From the NCBI GenBank assembly GCA_964017155.1, contig OZ024855.1, forward strand, positions 5,308,690-5,372,689: a DNA stretch of 64,000 nt, written 5' to 3'. Below are positions 48,701-57,700 of this stretch, one piece after another (within the stretch, counting starts at the first letter, position 1; the number at the start of each line of letters is the position of its first letter). Made by a program: the position numbers and the translations under genes. The notes beneath the pieces are model-generated. The model ran no database searches, had not been told where the DNA came from, and saw only the letters and a program-made list of their open reading frames with translations. Source of the stretch: Oasisia sp. SBJ-2009 (taxonomy: Eukaryota > Annelida > Polychaeta > Sabellida > Siboglinidae).

Positions 48701-51700
48701 CAACACTCAGGTACACGGCCAACACTCATCTACACAACCAACACTCAGGTACATGGCCAACACTCAGGTACACAACCAATACTCAGGTACACGGCCAACA
48801 CTCAGGTACACAACCAACACTCAGGTACACAACCAACACTCAGGTACACGGCCAACACTCAGGTACACAGCCAACACTCAGATACACGCCCAACACTTAG
48901 GTACATGGCCAACACTCAGGTACACGGCCAACACTCAGCTACACGGTCAATACCCTCACCACAATAACAACATACACAGACTTACCGGAGTCGGTGTCAG
49001 AACTCTGGTCCACCAGTGGCTGGCTGACGGCGGCTGCGAGTGGTGCGTTCTGGAGCTTGGAGGCTCCGGCGGTGCGTGCACTGCCAGCGATCGTGGCAGT
49101 GCTCTGTCCCATCAACACCTCGGCCAGCTTTGACTTGGCGCCTTTGTGTGCGTTCCTGTCCCCAGACTTGTGCTGACCGTCCAGAGCGGCGTCATGCAGC
49201 GACTGTCTCTTGCTGTGACCCTCGGAGGAGTGCTTGTGCAGCTGACTCCGGGCCAACTTGAGCTGGAGCTGCTGTTGCTTCAGCTCCGCCTCCAGCTGAG
49301 CCTTCAGCTCCTCCTGGCAGTGGTTCTTATCCTGGAGCACGAGGTCATGCACGGGGTCAGTCAGAGACACGAGGTCATGCACGGGGTCAGTCAGAGACAC
49401 AAGGTCATGCACGGAGTCAGTCAGAGACACGAGGTCATGCACGGGGTCAGTCAGAGACACGAGGTCATGCACGGGGTCAGTCAGAGACACGAGGTCATGC
49501 ACGGGGTCAGTCAGAGACACGAGGTCATGCACAGGGTCAGTCAGAGACACGAGGGCAGGCACGGGGTCAGTCAGAGACACGAGGTCATTCACGGGGTCAG
49601 TCAGAGACACGAGGGCAGGCACAGGGTCAGTCATAGACACGAGGTCATTCACAGGGTCAGTCAGAGACACGAGGGCAGGCACGGAGTCAGTCAGAGACAC
49701 GAGGGCAGGCACGGGGTCAGTCAGAGACACGAGGTCATTCACAGGGTCAGTCAGAGACACGAGGGCAGGCACGGGGTCAGTCAGAGACACGAGGGCAGGC
49801 ACGGGGTCAGTCAGAGACACGAGGGCAGGCACGGGGTCAGTCAGAGACACGAGGTCATTCACAGGGTCAGTCAGAGACACGAGGGCAGGCACGGGGTCAG
49901 TCAGAGACACGAGGGCAGGCACGGGGTCAGTCAGAGACACGAGGGCAGGCACGGGGTCAGTCAGAGACACGAGGTCATTCACAGGGTCAGTCAGAGACAC
50001 GAGGGCAGGCACGGGGTCAGTCAGAGACACGAGGTCATTCACAGGGTCAGTCAGAGACACGAGGGCAGGCACGGGGTCAGTCAGAGACACGAGGTCATTC
50101 ACAGGGTCAGTCAGAGACCCGAAGGCAGGCACAGGGTCAGTCAGAGACACGAGGTCATTCACAGGGTCAGTCAGAGACACAAGGTCATTCACAGGGTCAG
50201 TCAGAGACACGAGGTCATTCACAGGGTCAGTCAGAGACACGAGGTCATTCACAGGGTCAGTCAGAGACACAAGGTCATTCACAGGGTCAGTCAGAGACAC
50301 AAGGTCATTCACAAGGTCATTCAGAGACACAAGGTCATTCACAGGGTCAGTCAGAGACCCGTCTGTCTGTCTTTCTTTAAAACAAAGGTGCCAGCTCCTA
50401 AGTTTTGTTTTTAAAATCTAATATTACGTTCTTATGACTACAACCTGCGTGTTGAAGGTCTACTCCCTGCCAATTTGTGTTTAAATACTTTATCAAGTCT
50501 GGGACAATGTTTGCAATGTGAAAGATTCCGCCTGCAACATGTTCAAAGCGTAAAAAAATCCTGTTTCAAAACCAAAATTGATTGGTAATAATGCTGAGAC
50601 AAGCAGAGTTAACCGCAATACCCTTTGATCTTTAACTTTCCCACGTTCTAGACAGCTGACTTCCCTTACAAATTACTGCTCGGCCAATTCTGGGCAGAGG
50701 AGCTGGCGCCCTCGTCCAACTGGTGTAATGAACAATCTGTTAATTAAATCTGATACAATTATTGTGTACACATTTAACAACAATTTCCCTTCACCTTCCA
50801 TCATGACATGACATGACATGACATGACATGACACGACACGACACGACACGACACGACACGACACGACACGACACGACACGACACGACACGACACGACACG
50901 ACACGACACGACACACACTCACCTGAATGTACTTCAATGCTCCTGCAACTTTGCCCCCCCTTGAGCCACGCCCTCCGCCCCGACCCCGCCCTCGACCCCT
51001 CCCACCCCCTCGTGAACTTGATGTGCCTTTCTCGACACCCCCTGATGTCGTCGCCCCCCTGCTTCGCCCCCTCCCCCTGCCCCTGCGCCCCCTGCCCCTG
51101 CCGCTGCTGACAACAGGGGCGGCGGTGGTGAACGTGGGAGGGAGGAACATTCCGGAGACACTGTCAAACATCGGCATCATGGCCGCCCCGCCGAGGCCAA
51201 ACGACATGTCCCGGAGGGCCGCGGCCTGGAACTCAGGGGGGAAGAGCAGCATCATCTCAGGGGGCGGCGCTGACAGGGAGCTGGTGAGGGGGGACGGTCT
51301 CGTCGACTCCGACGTTGTCGCCGTCGTCGATGATGACGTCTTTGGCTTCTTCATCGACAGATCCATTACTTCCTCTTGTGGCCAGAAGGTGTCGCCACTC
51401 ACTGTCGACTTGGTGCACAAGTCTTCGGCGTGGTGGGTGCCGTCGGGGGACCCTGCCTTCGCTATGTCCTTGGTCTGTGACAAAGGAGGACATCTGGTAA
51501 GTTGACAGGTGGAGTGACGACTGATGTATATGAATGTCACATCGTAATGAATTGTGGAATATTACACGTTTACCACTAGTTTACTAGTGGTCACAAACAC
51601 TATCTATATCATTCACGAGCTGTAGAAAAACGGGTCGTACCTGTGCATTGGTCATTCTTTGTATAAGAGACAGGTCATAGGTGTCCATGTATGCTGGTAT

Positions 51701-54700
51701 AAGAGACAGGTCATACATGTGCAGGTGTGTTGGGATTAGAAAGGTTGTACCTATGCATGTATGTTGGTATTAGAGGTCGTACCTGTGCAGGTGTTGGTAT
51801 TAGAAAGGTCGTACTTGTGCAGGTATGTTGGGACTAGAGACAGTTGTACCGGTGTGGTCGTGTTGGTATTACAGAGTTCGTATCTGTGCAGCGATGATGG
51901 TATTAAATAGGTCATACCTATGCAGGTGTGTTGGCATTAGAGACAAGTTGTACCTGCTCAGGTGTGTTGGTGTGAGGTCGTACCTGTGCTGTGTTGGTGT
52001 GAGGTCGTACCTGTGCTGTGTTGGTGTGAGGTCGTACCTGTGCTGTGTTGGTGTGAGGTCGTACCTGTGCTGTGTTGGTGTGAGGTCGTACCTGTGCTGT
52101 GTTGGTGTGAGGTCGTACCTGTGCTGTGTTGGTGTGAGGTCGTACCTGTGCTGTGTTGGTGTGAGGTCGTACCTGTGCTGTGTTGGTGTGAGGTCGTACC
52201 TGTGCTGTGTTGGTGTGAGGTCGTACCTGTGCTGTGTTGGTGTGAGGTCGTACCTGTGCTGTGTTGGTGTGAGGTCGTACCTGTGCTGTGTTGGTGTGAG
52301 GTCGTATCTGTGCTGTGTTGGTGTGAGGTCGTACCTGTGCTGTGTTGGTGTGAGGTCGTACATGTGCTGTGTTGGTGTGAGGTCGTACCTGTGCTGTGTT
52401 GGTGTGAGGTCGTACCTGTGCTGTGTTGGCATGAGGTCGTACCTGTGCTGTGTTGGTGTGAGGTCGTACCTGTGCTGTGTTGGTGTGGGAGTCGAGGCTG
52501 GCCGTGTCACTGAGGGAGCTGTCAGAACTCACTTCTGACCCGTCTGAGTCCGTCGCTGCGTTCTCACCAGACTTCTGCAACCACAGACAACAACATACTT
52601 ATTTAGTCATGTATACAGTTTCGTTCAAAATTTCACTTGTCAGCTAGCCCACAATAATTGCGTATTTGCCGCCGGACTAGTGAAATTGTTATTACGTGTT
52701 GTCCATTGGGACAACTTAGTCAGGGTGTAGGGCAGCATTATTCTTCTTAGCTAAACCTACACAGTCTGCCATGCATTGTCTTTGACAGGGTTATCAGGAC
52801 CCACTGTTCAACTGTAAACATTGTTAATTACTTCCAGAAAAGTAGTTTTTTTTATTTAGTCTTGTGACAAATGGATTTTTATGCGAACAAGTCAAACTTT
52901 TATTCTAATTGTCCTCGGGACAAGTAAAACATTTGAAGAATTTTGAACCCTGGTTACTTATAAAAAAAAATAATATGCAATAATATCTAAAACTTTGAAT
53001 GCACAATTAAAACTGTATGTTTAGCATGTTGTCAACCAAATCAATGCTTGTAGTGTATTTTGCATTAAATCTTACACATAACTACAACACCCTTTGACTG
53101 ACCAGACGTAGAATTCTCCAGAAATGTTTACTGACATAAAACTGCAAGCTGAGGCGAGTGTTTCTGACGTACCGAGTCGTTCCTGCTGCGCTGTTTCTTC
53201 TTTGACGTCGACAGCGCAGCAGGCTTTGGCACGGCGAGGATGGGACTCGTGATGGAGACACTGGTGGTGGTGATGCTAGTGGCACTGTCACGCCCATGTG
53301 ACGTCTTCCTTCGTCCCGTCTTCTCCCCAGACTCGCCGTGTCTCGTTGTCACCGGCCGGTCTGGTGACATCGAGTGCTTGGCCGTCGCCGTGCTCCCATA
53401 GGGGTAGATGGGGCTTGAGAAGAGGGGGGAGGGGTTGAAGATGCTGGCGTGGGCCGTGCTGGGCCCTAGGAGGGGCGAGTTGCCAAACGGGAAGTACGCC
53501 ATCGGTGACACGGACGAGTCGGCGAGCGGGAGAAGGAATGGGTTCGGCGCTGCGGGGAACGTGGCCCTCGAGCTGTCGGTGGCGCCCCCTGGTAGACAGA
53601 GGGCATCCGTGGAATGGACGCCGTTCTTCAGGAGGTGTTTCTCCTTCTCATCGTCACTTGAGGTCGTCGGAGCAGCCTCCTTGCCATCGTCGAGCAGGCG
53701 CTTGGAGGCGTTGTTTTTCAACACGGAGGAGGCTGACTTGTGGTGGAGGGCATCGGTGAGGCCAGAGGTCACCACAGTGGAGGGCACTGAGAACAACACA
53801 CTTGCTAGGGACCCATTGGTACCTGCAGCAATAGACAGCACATTCATAGGGACCCATTGGTACCTGCAGCAGTAGATGACACAGCTAGAAACAACACATT
53901 CATAAGGACCCATTGGTACCTGCAGCAGTAGACAACACATTCATAGGGACCCACTGGTACCCAATACACATGCACATATAGACATAGATGTTCACGTAAG
54001 GTGTATACTAATACAAGCTACAAACTCACACTAATATGTCATATTTTATGTGTGACTTCTGTAAAATGTTGCGGGTAAAAAACATTTACAACTGCTTCAC
54101 AACTACAAGGATGGTACGTCGTTTGCTAAATCAATCTTACCAACATCAGTTCTTACTTAAACAATTTGTTATGTGTTTTTGGTCTGAAGTAAAATACACA
54201 CACACATTTCAAAAAAATAGTCTCAGAGCTACACGAGTCCAGCTTCTATTCTTGATAGCTTCATGGAGCTTGTTGCTAGGCAACAGGTGACATGATGAAC
54301 AGGTGATCTAGAGTGTACTCACTGTGAGATGGGCTGGCGGGGCCTCCGAGAGCCTGTGACAGTGGGTTGAGCCCCTCGGCCAGCGACCCTAGTCCCCCAA
54401 ATGGCAGTGGGGTGGTAAAGTAGGGGTGCAGTGGGAACGCCCCGGCCACATGAGCCAGGTAGGCTGAGGTTGTGGCAGCATCCGTCCCTAGAGCCGTGTA
54501 GTCTACAACAACACACCCACTGATGACACTCTCACACTATAGACATATCTTACACACAGACACCTCGTGACAGAGAAGACGAGCTGCAACTTATTATACT
54601 GATTTATCTATTCGTATTTATTTATCAATGTTAGTAAATATTGTAAATATTATCATTGTGTCTCATCAAATAACCTTTTATGGAATAGTACTTGCTTATT

Positions 54701-57700
54701 TATTATTTAGAGTACTTATTTATGTACTTAATTTATTTACTTTACAAATGTTAGAGCTTATTAATATTATTACAATTTTAGTCTCATTAACCGTTATTAT
54801 GGCTCACCAATCTTATTACTGTCATTTTACTGCGTAACTGCTGAAGAAGAATTTCCATTTTTAATGTGATGTTTTAAATGGACAATAAAGTCTTTTGAAT
54901 CTTCAATCTCGCGTGTAGAAAACGTGAATTTTTTTCATAAAAACAATTTCATTTTGGGACATCACAACAAAATGGAGAAAGTTACTATTTTTTTTAGAAA
55001 AAAAATAGGCACACCATAAACAAATTTGCATTTTGGGTGGCAGTGAGATGTCTTCAGAAGGATTCAGCTGAATGCAGATTTCTTGTGTGGCACTACAATT
55101 GGAAATGCCTAGCAAAATCAGCAAACGTTTATTATCCTGTTAAGCTCAATTTGCCTATATGCATTTACACAGTTCTGACTATCTCTGGACACATGGTCTG
55201 TGGACACCAGACACCTGTCAAGTGTCACAGATAACTGATCTTGAGTAACATTGAAAACAAAAATATTTTATACACGTTATCAAGGTACACCTATTCGTAG
55301 TTACCTTCTAAGTTGTGAAAATTATTCTAATAAAAACGTATATTTCAGCTAAACTACCCGATTAACATACAGGTTATTCTCTACACTGGACGTTGATTGT
55401 CTTAAAGTGGAAAATGCATGCAACTTTTCAGTTTAACGTAAATCTAATGTGTTGTCCACATAAGCATCAGCTAGCCACTAATATTAGATCAATCACAGGT
55501 CAAAGGTCACCAACAATAGACACGGCCTGAACCAGAGGCCAAAGAACGAGCAAATACACAACTCTGCAATAGACAAGTTGGCAAATACACAAGTCATGTC
55601 AGGCAGGACCAGGTAACTTTCTCATACAGAAAAATATTTCTTTATACGAAGATATGTATGTCAATGCAATATTAGAGAAAAAGTTTGTTAATTTTAAAAA
55701 TAGGCAAACTGAAAATGTACCTATTTCTGGGCCCTTGAATTCCTATAAGACACCTTTAGAATGGTCCAATCAAATATAAATTTCTCACACGTAGTGACAA
55801 TGCCCTAATACACATCTATGCCAAATTACCAAAAATATATCCCGAACGATTTCTGATATATGGACACTAATGGAGGTCAGTGGAATGCACACAGAGTGAT
55901 GTCATAAGGACTAAAATAGGATCCCCATACATGCAACACTGACAGACAGACAGATGGACAAATAAACAGACAGAGAAAATAAAGTGAACTGAAATGTTCC
56001 AAATTTCAATGAAACACTCCGAAGTGTTCAACTGACAATTCTTGATGGCCAAATGGAAATGCATAATCTGTTTGTTTTTTCAGATATAGACAATACGGAT
56101 ATCTATTTCTAGATATCTGAACGTAACCATTCTTACAGACTATGATAAAATATTGAAAATTGTCTTCTCATTATATAAATGTCTATGCTTAAAATATGTC
56201 AAATTTAAATTGACAAATCACTCAGAAAAGTGGGTTAAAAAATAAACAATTGCTGAACTTGTGGTCACCCAATTACTTGCACAAAACCCTGCCATATTGG
56301 CTCTTTCTTTAGGAGAAGCATTTATGTTAATCATAAAATGCGAGTTTAGGAATACAGTGTACTGGTTTTCTGCAAATGTAGAAAACGGATTAAATTAGAA
56401 TTTTTTAAAGAATTAAAAAATTGAGGTTGAGTTATGTGATCCAAACAAATCAAAGCTGAATTAAACAAATCACTTGACTGCCATTCGGTGACAAGTCAAC
56501 TTATACTTGTTGGGCCGGTCTATGCGTGACAGCAACATTATGACGTCAGTCAACCTATACATTATAATCTGATATATGTAATGAGGGCACAGATAAGTCT
56601 TACAAATATATTACTGCTTCTGTAATTTGCTACCGCAGAAACGGTAATATAAAAGTTGGCAGAAATACGCATTTATTTGCTGGTGAGCCATTGAAAATTG
56701 TCTTCCTTTTGTGAAATACAAGACTGAATATTGAAGTTCATGGAGATGGAATAAAATAATATAAATAACATATAATTATAAAATAATTGTTGTCTTATTC
56801 CTGTCATCTGAATAAATATTTATATTCCTGTTATTATAACTTTTATGTCAACACCACGAGAGATAGTGGCATACCTATATCACGTAAATTATGTAATACG
56901 TTTACTTTAAATATTCATGATAAAATTAATTATGTTAATGGACTGGAAAATAGTTGCAAATATAATTCTGTGTCTATTTCAAAATTTGCAAATGATTTAA
57001 AATTTAATTTTCTTTAAATTCAGCTGGAAAACTGTTCTTGTTTTCATAAAAATGAGTAATATTTCATTTCCCTTGACATAAACTCAGACATGTACAAACA
57101 TTGACAGACAAGCAGAGTTTAAAATTCACTTGTCAGGTGGACAAGTGAAACGTCTGGCTTATTGTTATCACTCCAGGCAAGAAACATGATATGTGTAATT
57201 ATAATCCTTTACCTGGAGTAGTTCAACTGCTTACAGCAGATATTAGGAGAACAGCAATATCATTGTGTATTTAAAAACGTTTACCAACCAAACATGGCAT
57301 TTTATGTACCTCCAAAGGAGATGTCAATTAATTACTGGTCAACAAGGATCTGTAAGTGGGACTGCTTAGCCAACCACTAATGCACCACTGCTGGTCACCC
57401 CAGGCAGTGATGAGCAGCACCAAAGGGACAGTGACACTGCCGACAGGTGTTTGCGCAAAAGACTTTCCCTGTGGCTCTGATGAGCGGCTGCAGCCAATGA
57501 GAGGCGACCTGCACCTGACTTCTGAAGGAGCTATCACTGCCTGTGACACACATTTACACAATAAGCTATCTGGCATAACATTAACAACCAGCTGCTCTGT
57601 GGACTACCAAGGTCTGTTGGAAGACTGACTGTGACAAACAGCAGGGCAGTGGCCACTCATGTGGGGCAGTGTGCAAAGGCCTGACGATTGAATGACTATT

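Noticed and set aside
47669..49133. Overlapping + strand frames with TANTQVHGQHSGT repeats
   Set aside because: Translation of the 19-bp array, opposite to BAZ2; all three frames look alike because 19 is not divisible by three.
49146..50414. A 422-codon + strand frame with SQRHEV repeats
   Set aside because: Antisense reading of the 30-bp array and BAZ2 exon 6.
5165..53962. CRISPR-like direct repeats
   Set aside because: Repeats are contiguous or overlap splice sites, have no unique spacers, and lie in eukaryotic introns.
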